The position numbers and the translations under genes were made by a program. 31,062 nucleotides of DNA from Bacillota bacterium (GTDB taxonomy: Bacteria; Bacillota; Clostridia; Christensenellales; QAND01). The first letter of the stretch is position 1. Every line of letters begins with the position of its first letter. Under the pieces are notes generated by a model, which ran no database searches, was not told the DNA's origin, and saw only the letters and a program-made list of their open reading frames with translations. The stretch covers positions 1 to 31,062 of the forward strand of contig QAND01000015.1 in NCBI GenBank assembly GCA_003150225.1. Direction: 5' to 3'. Shown here one piece after another: positions 1 to 5,606 of the stretch.

Positions 1-61
1 GTGGTAGAGTGCCACCTTGCCAAGGTGGATGTCGCGAGTTCGAATCTCGTCTACCGCTCCA
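1..61 (+). tRNA. tRNA-Gly (anticodon GCC), 5' end missing
   Basis: The anticodon stem-loop (CCACC, loop TTGCCAA, GGTGG) has anticodon GCC at 19-21. The T-arm (GCGAG/CTCGT around TTCGAAT) and the acceptor 3' strand CTACCGC follow, then the discriminator base and an encoded CCA at 59-61. The 5' acceptor strand and the first part of the D-arm, about 14 bases, lie before the window edge. Two bases later tRNA-Cys begins, so the two are probably co-transcribed in a tRNA operon. Confidence 0.93.
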
Positions 62-63
62 AT

Positions 64-137
<74 letters not shown>

Positions 138-161
138 CGTCGCATTAAGCGGCATTGACAT

Positions 162-195
162 GACCTCATCGCAAAAGCGATGGGGTCATTGTTTT
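162..195 (+). terminator. Terminator-like hairpin after the tRNA genes
   Basis: GACCTCATCGC (162-172) pairs with GCGATGGGGTC (177-187) through an AAAA loop with one G-U pair, followed by ATTGTTTT. An outer arm AGCGGCAT (149-156) / ATGCCGCT (196-203) could extend it. It probably ends the tRNA transcript. Confidence 0.65.
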
Positions 196-357
196 ATGCC
201 GCTGATGCTCCTTTTCCGCAAAAAGTCACGCTTGCTGCGGCTATGCCCTTGTAAGCGCGGGCATGACACCTCAGCTGCACCATCAACTTTTTGCGGGATG
301 CACGAGAGTTCAAATCCATCTGCAAACGCCGCCAAATTTTTTTGCGTGACCCTCACA

Positions 358-424
358 ACGGCAAGTTGCCGTACGCGATATCGCAATTCACTTTGGTGGT
401 TTGCGGTATTTTTGTACCCGCAAG
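358..424. repeat. 67-bp direct repeat, copy A
   Basis: Aligns without gaps to 453-519 with 46 of 67 identical positions by hand count. It opens with a perfect 7+1+7 palindrome (ACGGCAA-G-TTGCCGT). Further on, a central TTGCG (401-405) can pair either with CGCAA upstream (382-386) or with CGCAA downstream (419-423), giving two mutually exclusive hairpins. Confidence 0.7.
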
Positions 425-452
425 CAAATATCCATATCGCAGAACACCGCCA

Positions 453-519
453 GCGGCAAGCTGCCGCGCCCAAGTTCGCAAACTGATCATGTGGTTTGCG
501 GGCTTTTTATAAACGCAAG
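453..519. repeat. 67-bp direct repeat, copy B
   Basis: Second copy of the repeat at 358-424, 95 bases downstream. The opening palindrome is kept, with its outermost A-T pair changed to G-C. CGCAAAC (477-483) pairs with GTTTGCG (494-500), followed by GGCTTTTTAT, which resembles an intrinsic terminator. The alternative downstream partner CGCAA (514-518) is also kept. Confidence 0.7.
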
Positions 520-648
520 ATTGTTTTTATGGCTGTAAAAGATCTTTCCAATTCCCCTAGGATATCAGTTTTTTTCTGGGATCAAGAGACTTCGGGAGGA
601 TAACAAAGGGAGTCGAGGAAAAAATAAGAAAAACACAGAACCATTTAA

Positions 649-677
649 TTGACGGCAATTTATGGAGGGACTACAAT
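649..677 (+). promoter_or_regulatory. Sigma-A promoter of the SDR gene
   Basis: TTGACG (649-654), a 17-base spacer, TACAAT (672-677). Transcription would start near 684, which rules out translation starts upstream of that point and supports the ATG at 742. Confidence 0.7.
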
Positions 678-741
678 GCTCTGTGTTACAACAAACGATT
701 TCTGTTTCAATGCAACAAACAACATAAGGGAGATGTGTAAA

Positions 742-1521
742 ATGGGTATCTTTGACGGAAAGGTCGCCATCATCACCGGCGGCGGGAAAGCCAAATCCAT
801 CGGCTACGGGATCGCCGTTGCCTATGCCAAGGAAGGAGCCAACTTGGTTCTAACTGGCAGGAACATGCAGAAGCTTTTGGATGCTAAGGAGGAGCTGGAG
901 CAGCTGTATGGCATTCGGGTTCTGCCTATGCAGGCCGATGTAACGCCCGATGACGATGCCGAGGACATCGTGAAGAACGTAGTGGCAAAAACCATTGAGA
1001 CCTTTGGCCGGATTGACGTGCTGATCAACAATGCCCAGGCGTCCGCTTCCGGGGTTCCCCTTGCCATTCAGACCAAGGATCATTTTGACCTTGGCATCTA
1101 CTCCGGATTATACGCCACCTTCTATTATATGCGGGAGTGCTATCCCTATCTAAAGAAAAGCCAGGGCTCGGTGATCAACTTTGCCTCCGGCGCCGGCCTG
1201 TTTGGAAACGTGGGCCAGTGTTCCTATGCCGCGGCGAAGGAGGGGATCCGCGGTCTTTCTCGGGTTGCGGCTACCGAGTGGGGGAAGGATAACATCAATG
1301 TAAACATCGTATGCCCGCTTGCTATGACCTCCCAGCTGGAAAATTTCAAGGAGGCCTACCCCGAAGCCTACGAGAAAAACTTGAAAGCGGTTCCCATGGG
1401 CCGGTTTGGCGATCCGGAAAAGGACATCGGCCGGGTATGCGTCCTGTTAGGCTCCCCGGATTTCAAATACATGTCCGGCGAGACCCTTACCTTGGAGGGC
1501 GGCATGGGCCAGCGTCCTTAA
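742..1521 (+). CDS. SDR-family NAD(P)-dependent oxidoreductase
   Basis: A classical short-chain dehydrogenase of 259 residues; substrate unknown. The Rossmann fold is clear: a cofactor-binding stretch at residues 12-25, the NNA element at 96-98, and the Ser149-Tyr162-Lys166 catalytic triad with the YxxxK spacing. Two departures from the common pattern are visible. The glycine motif reads TGGGKAKSIGYG instead of TGxxxGIG, two residues longer and a little like enoyl-ACP reductases. The NNAG motif has Gln in place of Gly (NNAQ). The ATG at 742 is chosen because AAGGGAG (726-732) lies nine bases upstream; in-frame ATG 733 would abut this site, and earlier starts precede the likely transcription start. 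It has its own promoter and terminator, so it is monocistronic. Family is certain; reaction is not. Confidence 0.9.
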   Translation: MGIFDGKVAIITGGGKAKSIGYGIAVAYAKEGANLVLTGRNMQKLLDAKEELEQLYGIRVLPMQADVTPDDDAEDIVKNVVAKTIETFGRIDVLINNAQASASGVPLAIQTKDHFDLGIYSGLYATFYYMRECYPYLKKSQGSVINFASGAGLFGNVGQCSYAAAKEGIRGLSRVAATEWGKDNINVNIVCPLAMTSQLENFKEAYPEAYEKNLKAVPMGRFGDPEKDIGRVCVLLGSPDFKYMSGETLTLEGGMGQRP

Positions 1522-1539
1522 GCAGCATGTTGTCTTTGA

Positions 1540-1581
1540 GGAAAGGTTTTCGGCAAGGTTGCCGGAAGCCTTTCCTTTTTT
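1540..1581 (+). terminator. Intrinsic terminator after the SDR gene
   Basis: GGAAAGG-TTTTCGGC pairs with GCCGGAAG-CCTTTCC using two G-U pairs, followed by six T residues (1576-1581). Confidence 0.88.
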
Positions 1582-1585
1582 CAGG

Positions 1586-1615
1586 ATGACAACAATTCCT
1601 TCGCCATGCTATTCT
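1586..1615 (+). promoter_or_regulatory. Possible promoter of the GNAT gene
   Basis: ATGACA (1586-1591), 18-base spacer, TATTCT (1610-1615) preceded by TGC, an extended -10. The -10 hexamer is weak; the TGC context shared with other promoters in the window is the main support. Confidence 0.35.
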
Positions 1616-1636
1616 GGCAATAAAAGGAGGGAAGCC

Positions 1637-2106
1637 ATGGTGATTCGCGAAATCACGGCGGACAAGGAACGCCACTGGGATCTGCTTTTGCTGGCGGATC
1701 CGGATATTGGCATGGTGCGGCGGTATCTGGATAGCGGACGAATGTTCCTTCTGGAGGATCACGGAGGAGCCGTTGCCGAGGCGGTGGTTACGGATCTGGG
1801 GAAGGGTGCATGTGAGGTAAAAACCTGGCGGTTCGAGAGGATTGCCAACGGCGAGGATATGGAACCAGGCTGATGGAGGCGCTTTTCGCGCTGTTTGCGC
1901 CGGATTACCACACCATGTATGTGGGCACAGCGGACGCAGGAGTGGCCTACTACCAGCGGTTGGGGTTTGTGGTATCCCATGTGGTCAAGGATTTTTTTGT
2001 GGAGCATTACCCAGAGCCCATCTGGGACAACGGCATGCGGTGCGTGGATATGATCTATCTGAAGCGTCCCCTAAGGATGGAGGAGGATCAGGGGATGGAG
2101 CGATAA
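1637..2106 (+). pseudogene. GNAT N-acetyltransferase interrupted by a one-base frameshift
   Basis: A GCN5-related N-acetyltransferase (acetyl-CoA-dependent, substrate unknown) whose reading frame breaks in the middle. The ATG at 1637 follows AGGAGGGAAG and the frame is good through CEV (about 1819). It then reads nonsense and stops at 1873. From 1819 the neighbouring frame continues exactly as the family expects: KNLAVREDCQRRGYGTRL, the acetyl-CoA pyrophosphate-binding loop (QxxGxG), then MEALFALFAPDYHTMYVG and YYQRLGF, ending at 2106. The break falls in a run of five A (1819-1823); a sixth A would restore one frame of 156 codons. This can be a sequencing or assembly indel, a real inactivation, or slippage on the A run. 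Because both halves are well preserved, a recent or artefactual indel is more likely than old decay. Confidence 0.85.
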
Positions 2107-2342
2107 TCCTGGGAAAGGCAGTCCCGCGCCCGGTCCAAGTCATCCTTATGGACAAAGATGGTGTATTGGTAAGCGGAGTCGGAGTTTTGGCGTCCGCCGG
2201 TAAAGATACGGGCCCGGGTATAGCGATTTTCCACCAGCAGCCGGTAATCGATGCCGGCGGCGTTGAGGTCATGCACGATCTCAACACGATCGGCCATAGA
2301 ACAGGTGCTGATAAGCTCCCTGCGGTTAAACACCGTGATCAT
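2088..2342 (-). CDS. Conserved-looking small protein, function unknown
   Basis: 84 residues beginning MITVFNRRELI. I do not recognise a characterised family, although it reads like a compact clostridial alpha/beta protein: an N-terminal strand, a region pairing VEIVHDLNAAGIDYRL, then YQYTIFVHKDDLDRARDCL. The composition resembles a small domain in which strands alternate with amphipathic helices. The ATG at 2342 is chosen because AAAGGAG lies nine bases upstream; longer in-frame extensions run through an upstream terminator. The stop codon overlaps the 3' end of the convergent GNAT gene by 19 bases. No membrane segment or signal peptide is seen. It has its own extended -10 promoter and seems monocistronic. 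Confidence 0.72.
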   Translation of the reverse strand: MITVFNRRELISTCSMADRVEIVHDLNAAGIDYRLLVENRYTRARIFTGGRQNSDSAYQYTIFVHKDDLDRARDCLSQDYRSIP

Positions 2343-2384
2343 ACCGCGAATCTCCTTTCGGCGCTGTTGGGCGGGATTTGTCCC

Positions 2385-2413
2385 ATTATAGCATTCCAGT
2401 GAGGAAAAGAAAA
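2385..2413 (-). promoter_or_regulatory. Extended -10 promoter of the 84-aa gene
   Basis: On the minus strand TGC-TATAAT (-10 at 2385-2390). The -35 region (TTTTCT at 2408-2413, 17-base spacer) is poor and lies in the T-tract of the upstream terminator, so the extended -10 probably carries the recognition. Confidence 0.5.
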
Positions 2414-2437
2414 CGGCCTGGGCTTGTCCAGGCCGTT
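2403..2437 (-). terminator. Terminator of the microprotein operon
   Basis: On the minus strand AACGGCCTGG pairs with CCAGGCCGTT (2412-2421 / 2428-2437) over a six-base loop, followed by TTCTTTTCC. It begins three bases after the stop codon at 2440. Confidence 0.88.
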
Positions 2438-2439
2438 CG

Positions 2440-2616
2440 TTATTCCTCTTCCATGGAGCAGCACGCGGCGAGCCGTTCCTCAAAATAGGCGGATAGATAG
2501 CGCTCCATGGTTTCCCGATTGTCAAAGGGAAGAGGGCTTTTTTTCAGCTCCTCCTGCAAACATACGGGAAGCGCTTCAAAGTAAGTCCGGCTTTCCCGAT
2601 CGCCAAAGGTTATCAT
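2440..2616 (-). CDS. Microprotein P3, diverged paralog of its two upstream neighbours
   Basis: 58 residues, MITFGDRESRTYFEALPVCLQ..., ending in an acidic SMEEE tail. The core YFEALPxxLQEEL followed by NRETMERYL lines up with the YF-x-SLP-xx-[IV]-[QR]-E-x-I core of the two genes before it, so the three look like an old tandem duplication, this being the most diverged member. The first 22 bases upstream contain no good ribosome binding site, so translation may be coupled to the preceding gene, whose stop is at 2639. Predicted all-helical and cytoplasmic; two adjacent Cys occur near the C terminus. Function unknown. A terminator follows at once, making this the last gene of the operon. Confidence 0.68.
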   Translation of the reverse strand: MITFGDRESRTYFEALPVCLQEELKKSPLPFDNRETMERYLSAYFEERLAACCSMEEE

Positions 2617-2638
2617 AAAAGGTGTGCCTACTAAAAGG

Positions 2639-2788
2639 TCAGTTGCCCTTCATTAGATTTTCAGCGCAAACCCGCAGCTCCTCCTCGGAAGCAAACTCCA
2701 CGCTGGACTGCATGATGGTCTCCTGGATATTAAGGGGTAGGGACATAAAATACTGGTTATTGGGCAGGGATTCGTTAAATTTGCTCAT
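2639..2788 (-). CDS. Microprotein P2 of a tandem paralogous trio
   Basis: 49 residues beginning MSKFNESLPNNQYFMSLP. The core YFMSLPLNIQETI, then FASEEELRVCAENLMKGN, matches the neighbouring P1 core FYSSLPDYVRESI, then FESLKDYAENLLRGDN, both in order and spacing. The shared parts are an aromatic pair, S/A-LP, an amphipathic helix with QE or RE, and a C-terminal AENL-[ML]-[KR]-G end. A strong AAGGAGGA lies just upstream of ATG 2788. No signal or membrane segment. Function unknown; the adjacent genes suggest a sporulation or spore-coat link, which is inference. Confidence 0.75.
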   Translation of the reverse strand: MSKFNESLPNNQYFMSLPLNIQETIMQSSVEFASEEELRVCAENLMKGN

Positions 2789-2806
2789 ATTGCTTTCCTC
2801 CTTAGG

Positions 2807-2983
2807 TTAGTTGTCTCCGCGCAGCAGATTTTCGGCATAGTCCTTGAGGCTCTCAAAGGAATTGACGTTTCCGCCCCGCTGGCTGATGCTTTCCCTGACA
2901 TAGTCTGGCAGGGAGGAGTAGAAGCTCTTTGCCTGGCTGTCCTCCGCTAAAAGGGCGTCCAGGCTGGCGTATTTCTGACCCAT
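2807..2983 (-). CDS. Microprotein P1 of a tandem paralogous trio
   Basis: 58 residues, MGQKYASLDALLAEDSQAKS followed by FYSSLPDYVRESI and a C-terminal YAENLLRGDN. Similar small clostridial proteins exist in my memory but I cannot attach a characterised family name. ATG 2983 is chosen over GTG 2992 because AAGGAGG lies eight bases before the ATG and overlaps the GTG. The gene follows the helical-bundle gene by 40 bases and precedes P2 by 18 bases, so the four genes from 3446 to 2440 are likely one operon ending in the terminator at 2403-2437. Predicted helical, soluble, function unknown. Confidence 0.78.
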   Translation of the reverse strand: MGQKYASLDALLAEDSQAKSFYSSLPDYVRESISQRGGNVNSFESLKDYAENLLRGDN

Positions 2984-3023
2984 CCAATTCACCTCCTTGG
3001 GATTTGCTATGGTTAGTATTGCC

Positions 3024-3446
3024 TTAACAGATGAATCCTTTCAGGTCTTCCACGTGTTTTTCTTCCAAAGCAAGCAACTCTTGGGCCAGCTGCTCCGCTT
3101 CCTGGACGGTGCCCTCATATTGGCGAATGCGCTTTGTGATCTCAATAATACCGTTGGCGCTGCCCTTTACCATCATCTGTGCGATGTGGCTGGAGCTTTT
3201 GTCCCCCAGAGTTTTGAGATCGATCATCAGGCTGGACATAGCCTTCCCAGGCAGGGGGACGTCTTTCAAAGGCTTGGGGGAAAGGGATTCCGCCCGGCCG
3301 GCGATATCCCGGTAGGAACGATGTTGCTCCAAAAGGGTATCCCGAAAGGGCCCATCCGCTACCAGCTCCGCCAGATGAGCGGTGGTTTCCACGCCCATGC
3401 GGGCGTTCTGATGGATGAAGGTCAGTAGTTCTGCGTCATGATCCAT
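3024..3446 (-). CDS. Ferritin-like / four-helix-bundle protein, function unknown
   Basis: 140 residues, strongly helical throughout with heptad-like stretches: about 1-30, 33-55, 70-98 and 100-138. Candidate metal-type residues occur in three helices (GVETTAHL, LLEQHRSY and EEKH near the C terminus), which fits a ferritin-like superfamily bundle, but the pattern is too loose to call a di-iron site. Spore-coat and DUF2383-type proteins share this architecture; that link is weak. ATG 3446 is supported by AGAGGTG six bases upstream, while the longer in-frame extension lacks a site and runs toward the previous gene's terminator. First gene of the probable four-gene operon with the microproteins; a CATANNNT-type -10 is present upstream without a clear -35. 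Confidence 0.7.
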   Translation of the reverse strand: MDHDAELLTFIHQNARMGVETTAHLAELVADGPFRDTLLEQHRSYRDIAGRAESLSPKPLKDVPLPGKAMSSLMIDLKTLGDKSSSHIAQMMVKGSANGIIEITKRIRQYEGTVQEAEQLAQELLALEEKHVEDLKGFIC

Positions 3447-3484
3447 AGTTTTCACCTCTGGTTTAGGATGCAGTAAGAAGGCGT

Positions 3485-3492
3485 ATTCTATG
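3485..3492 (-). promoter_or_regulatory. Weak candidate sporulation -10 (CATAGAAT)
   Basis: CATAGAAT on the minus strand fits the CATANNNT -10 used by mother-cell sigma factors E and K, 38 bases before the ATG at 3446. No matching -35 is seen, so this is only a hint. Confidence 0.25.
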
Positions 3493-3501
3493 TATTGAAT
3501 C

Positions 3502-3534
3502 AAAAAGCGGCGAAGCCAGATGGTCCGCCGCTTT
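3502..3534 (-). terminator. Terminator of the collagen-like gene
   Basis: AAAGCGGCG (3504-3512) pairs with CGCCGCTTT (3526-3534); on the minus strand it is followed by a T run. It lies 15 bases after the stop codon at 3549. Confidence 0.85.
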
Positions 3535-3548
3535 GATGGGTTTTTTTG

Positions 3549-4268
3549 CTATTTGGTTAGGATTTCCGCCTTGCAGGAGGACACAAAGGTAGGGTCGCTG
3601 TTGTTGGGCCCCACCAGCACCAAGACGCCGAATTCATTTTTAATGACCGATCCCTGGGCCACGGTTTGGCCACCGGCCTTGATGGCCGCACCCGTGGTGC
3701 CAACGGGCAGATAGGAGCGGACGGCGCTTTCGCAGTCCGTACCGCAGCCGGTTGGAGCGGGCGTAGGAACGGGCAGGTAGGTGATGGCGTTATTATAGGT
3801 GGCGCTGGTAATTCGCACTGCCGCAATGCGGCAGAGGGAGACTGCCTCCTGGGGAACGCCTTGGGTATTGACCAACTGAAGCAATCCGGAATTGGGATTG
3901 GTGGCGGGACCCGGCAAAAGAGCGCCGGGCCGCCCGCTGGCGGTATTTCCACTCTCCATGCTCACGATAATATTGTCGGTTGGATAGAGAGCAATGATTT
4001 GCAACAATAGATTGCGCATCTGGGCAACGCAGGCACATTGCGCCGCGTCTCCCGCAGGCCCGGGAGGTCCCTGTTCACCGGTTTCGCCGGGAGGTCCGGG
4101 AGGTCCCTGTTCGCCGGTTTCGCCGGGAGGTCCGGGAGGCCCCTGTTCGCCGGTTTCACCGGGAGGCCCGGGAGGTCCTGGTGGTCCAGGGCAGCAGCAG
4201 ATTGTCCGGCCGCACGTACAGCGGCAGGAACATCTCATCCCAGGCGCAAATGAATTGTTCGTATGCAT
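3549..4268 (-). CDS. Collagen-like Gly-X-Y protein, probable spore-surface protein
   Basis: 239 residues in three parts. Residues 1-26 form a Cys-rich head with eight Cys (CSCRCTC, then CGRTICCC). Residues 28-75 are 16 uninterrupted Gly-X-Y triplets, including three exact copies of [12 protein letters not shown]. Residues 76-239 form a globular domain starting [19 protein letters not shown], with later Cys (CGTDCES, SSCKAE) and a C-terminal part rich in small residues. This resembles the BclA-type exosporium filaments and similar clostridial spore proteins: collagen stalk plus trimerising C-terminal domain. No signal peptide is seen, as expected for proteins assembled on the spore from the mother cell. 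ATG 4268 has AAAGGA nine bases upstream. A sigma-K-like promoter upstream supports late mother-cell expression. Own terminator; monocistronic. Confidence 0.85.
   Translation of the reverse strand: MHTNNSFAPGMRCSCRCTCGRTICCCPGPPGPPGPPGETGEQGPPGPPGETGEQGPPGPPGETGEQGPPGPAGDAAQCACVAQMRNLLLQIIALYPTDNIIVSMESGNTASGRPGALLPGPATNPNSGLLQLVNTQGVPQEAVSLCRIAAVRITSATYNNAITYLPVPTPAPTGCGTDCESAVRSYLPVGTTGAAIKAGGQTVAQGSVIKNEFGVLVLVGPNNSDPTFVSSCKAEILTK
4071..4178 (-). repeat. Three 36-bp tandem repeats encoding the collagen stalk
   Basis: Units 4071-4106, 4107-4142 and 4143-4178 differ from one another at two to four positions, all silent. Each codes for [12 protein letters not shown]. Such arrays change copy number easily, so stalk length may vary between strains. 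Confidence 0.92.
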
Positions 4269-4289
4269 CGGACATCATCCTTTATTCTG

Positions 4290-4308
4290 ATTGGGGAAGC
4301 TCCCCAAT
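4290..4308 (-). promoter_or_regulatory. 5'-UTR hairpin before the collagen-like gene
   Basis: Perfect 8-bp inverted repeat ATTGGGGA / TCCCCAAT around a three-base loop, between the predicted transcription start (about 4305) and the ribosome binding site. It would sit at or near the very 5' end of the mRNA, where such hairpins can stabilise transcripts. Confidence 0.6.
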
Positions 4309-4311
4309 TAC

Positions 4312-4337
4312 AGTATATGGACAGGAGAAAATTCTGT
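4312..4337 (-). promoter_or_regulatory. Sigma-K-like (or sigma-E) promoter of the collagen-like gene
   Basis: On the minus strand AC (4336-4337), 16 bases, CATATACT (4312-4319). The known sigma-K pattern is AC-N16/17-CATANNNT. The -10 also suits sigma-E, but no sigma-E -35 is present. Confidence 0.6.
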
Positions 4338-4769
4338 GATTGAAGGGGAGCGCCAATGAAACGGGACGCTATCTGGAGTGGTCATGTGGAGGAAGGATGG
4401 GCAATACTCGTAAGACCAGCACCGGCGGCGCTCTCATAATTCCTCCGTATTGTCGATGTGGTTTTCCAAAAGCTGCCGGCATTTTTTTCGTTTTTAGGGC
4501 AAACTACCACGGAAAATACCCACCCCATATGACAAGAGATGATTTTGCGGTTCAGCAAATGAATTTGGATGCTCGTTGCGCATAAAAAGCGTTGTGAGCG
4601 GGATTTCACAGATGGCTGCGACAAACGGACACTATTGCGGGATGGGCGAGGTAAGGGAGCGGGAGAACGACTTGCTTTTATCCCGCAGGAGAAACTAAGT
4701 CAGAGCAAGGCATGCTTTGCCCTGACGTGACGGAAACGGACCGATTAGAACTGACGTTTGGAGAGCGGA
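4338..4769. other. Gene-free stretch between collagen-like gene and ytxC
   Basis: No convincing gene on either strand. The open frames at 4340-4585 (plus) and 4382-4624 (minus) have no recognisable content. Near the ytxC end are an inverted repeat TGCGGGA (about 4637) / TCCCGCA (about 4681) and a hairpin at 4699-4726 (GTCAG ... CTGAC with an inner GCAAGGC/GCTTTGC arm). These could be a ytxC leader structure, but no known riboswitch was recognised. Confidence 0.5.
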
Positions 4770-5576
4770 ATGATGGAAAAAAATCGCGTGTATGCCGGTC
4801 CCAGTGAACTGGCCCGGCTATTCAAGATAGAGGTAGATCAATACAACCGTGGAAAGTGGGGAAAGGCTCGGTGTTATGTTTCCCTGGGAGGCGCCTGCTA
4901 TATGGGGGGCAGTTTGGAACAGAAGGAGGAATTTGCCGGTCGGGTTGCGGCTATGCTGGTGGATCGAGGCCTGTTTGCCATCTCTGAGGAGCTGATCCGA
5001 AAGGAGATGCCCTATCTCAAAAAGGAAGAGACGGCCTATCTAAGCCAGGTGGTAAAAAACTACCTTTTAGAGTTTTCCCAGGGGGATCCACAGCAATATC
5101 AGGAGGAACTTCAGGCCCGGATATTGGAATGCTTGGAGATGGGAGAGGTGCTGAACATCGACGGATTTGTACGGTTTCGCATGCAGGATTATTTGGAGAA
5201 CATCAGCCAGTGCCTGGGCGACGCGGTGGATCATATGGTGCGCCAGTATGAATCCGAGATATACATCGGCAATCTGAAGGAGCTGTTGGGAGAGAAGCGG
5301 GAACTGGGGTTTCCCGTCTTCCTCCAGTTTCAGGCTGACGGCGGGGTGTTGATGTTGGATGGGGAGGGGCGAAAGATCGTAATGGAAGAGGGAGAGGAGC
5401 AGAAGGCCCGCTCCTATGGACTGTCCGATGAGGATATCGCTCTGTGCTGTCTTATGGCATTGAACCCCAGAGAGGTTCATCTGCTCAATTATCCCAACGC
5501 CATTTCCTCCGGATTCTATTCCACTATCTGCGCGCTTTTCGAGGAGCGGATCAAGGAGTGCGCTCCCAAGAGTTGA
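4770..5576 (+). CDS. ytxC: Putative sporulation protein YtxC
   Basis: 268 residues. The identification rests on overall sequence feel (GFVRFRMQDYLENI, a family-typical block, and a C-terminal part with ALNPREVHLLNYP) and on position: ytxC lies close upstream of thrS in Bacillus as here. YtxC-family proteins are conserved in endospore formers and have no assigned biochemical role. The protein is mostly helical, acidic, without signal or membrane segment. Two ATG codons at 4770 and 4773 compete; GGAGAG at 4760-4765 suits either, and I chose the first. The stop codon overlaps the -35 hexamer of the thrS promoter, so ytxC and thrS share sequence but have separate transcripts unless read-through occurs. 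Confidence 0.8.
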   Translation: MMEKNRVYAGPSELARLFKIEVDQYNRGKWGKARCYVSLGGACYMGGSLEQKEEFAGRVAAMLVDRGLFAISEELIRKEMPYLKKEETAYLSQVVKNYLLEFSQGDPQQYQEELQARILECLEMGEVLNIDGFVRFRMQDYLENISQCLGDAVDHMVRQYESEIYIGNLKELLGEKRELGFPVFLQFQADGGVLMLDGEGRKIVMEEGEEQKARSYGLSDEDIALCCLMALNPREVHLLNYPNAISSGFYSTICALFEERIKECAPKS

Positions 5577-5600
5577 CAGCATTCGGTTCTGTGCTATAAT
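5573..5600 (+). promoter_or_regulatory. Consensus sigma-A promoter of thrS
   Basis: TTGACA (5573-5578), 16-base spacer, TATAAT (5595-5600) preceded by TGC. The -35 includes the ytxC stop codon. Confidence 0.92.
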
Positions 5601-5606
5601 GTCCAA

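Larger units (their letters stand above)
196..648. other. Gene-free stretch rich in inverted repeats
   Basis: No credible gene is seen on either strand; the short open frames lack ribosome binding sites and recognisable sequence. The stretch holds many short inverted repeats, such as ATGCCC/GGGCAT near 244-265 and CCGCAAAAAGT/ACTTTTTGCGG near 219-293, and two diverged direct repeats at 358-424 and 453-519. From about 520 onward it becomes A-rich and leads into the promoter at 649. Confidence 0.6.

Noticed and set aside
310..345. tRNA-like fragment (AGTTCAAATCC followed by GCCGCCA)
   Set aside because: It resembles a T-loop and CCA end, but no stem, anticodon arm or acceptor pairing could be found.
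160..512. Open frames of about 70-110 codons after the tRNA genes, both strands
   Set aside because: They cross terminator-like and repeat structures, lack ribosome binding sites and show no protein-like pattern.
4071..4178. Possible CRISPR-like direct repeats
   Set aside because: The units are contiguous with no spacers and encode the Gly-X-Y repeat.
4144..4279. Alternative minus-strand frame near the collagen gene start (MMSDAYEQF...)
   Set aside because: Its start abuts the ribosome binding site and it ends after about 40 codons inside the collagen tract; it reads out of frame with the clear gene.
4369..4437. 22-residue minus-strand open frame starting after GGAGG
   Set aside because: A good ribosome binding site exists, but the peptide is very short and has no context; evidence is too thin to list as a gene.
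4340..4624. Overlapping 80-codon open frames on opposite strands
   Set aside because: No ribosome binding site of note, no recognisable sequence, frames conflict, and base composition is that of a non-coding gap.
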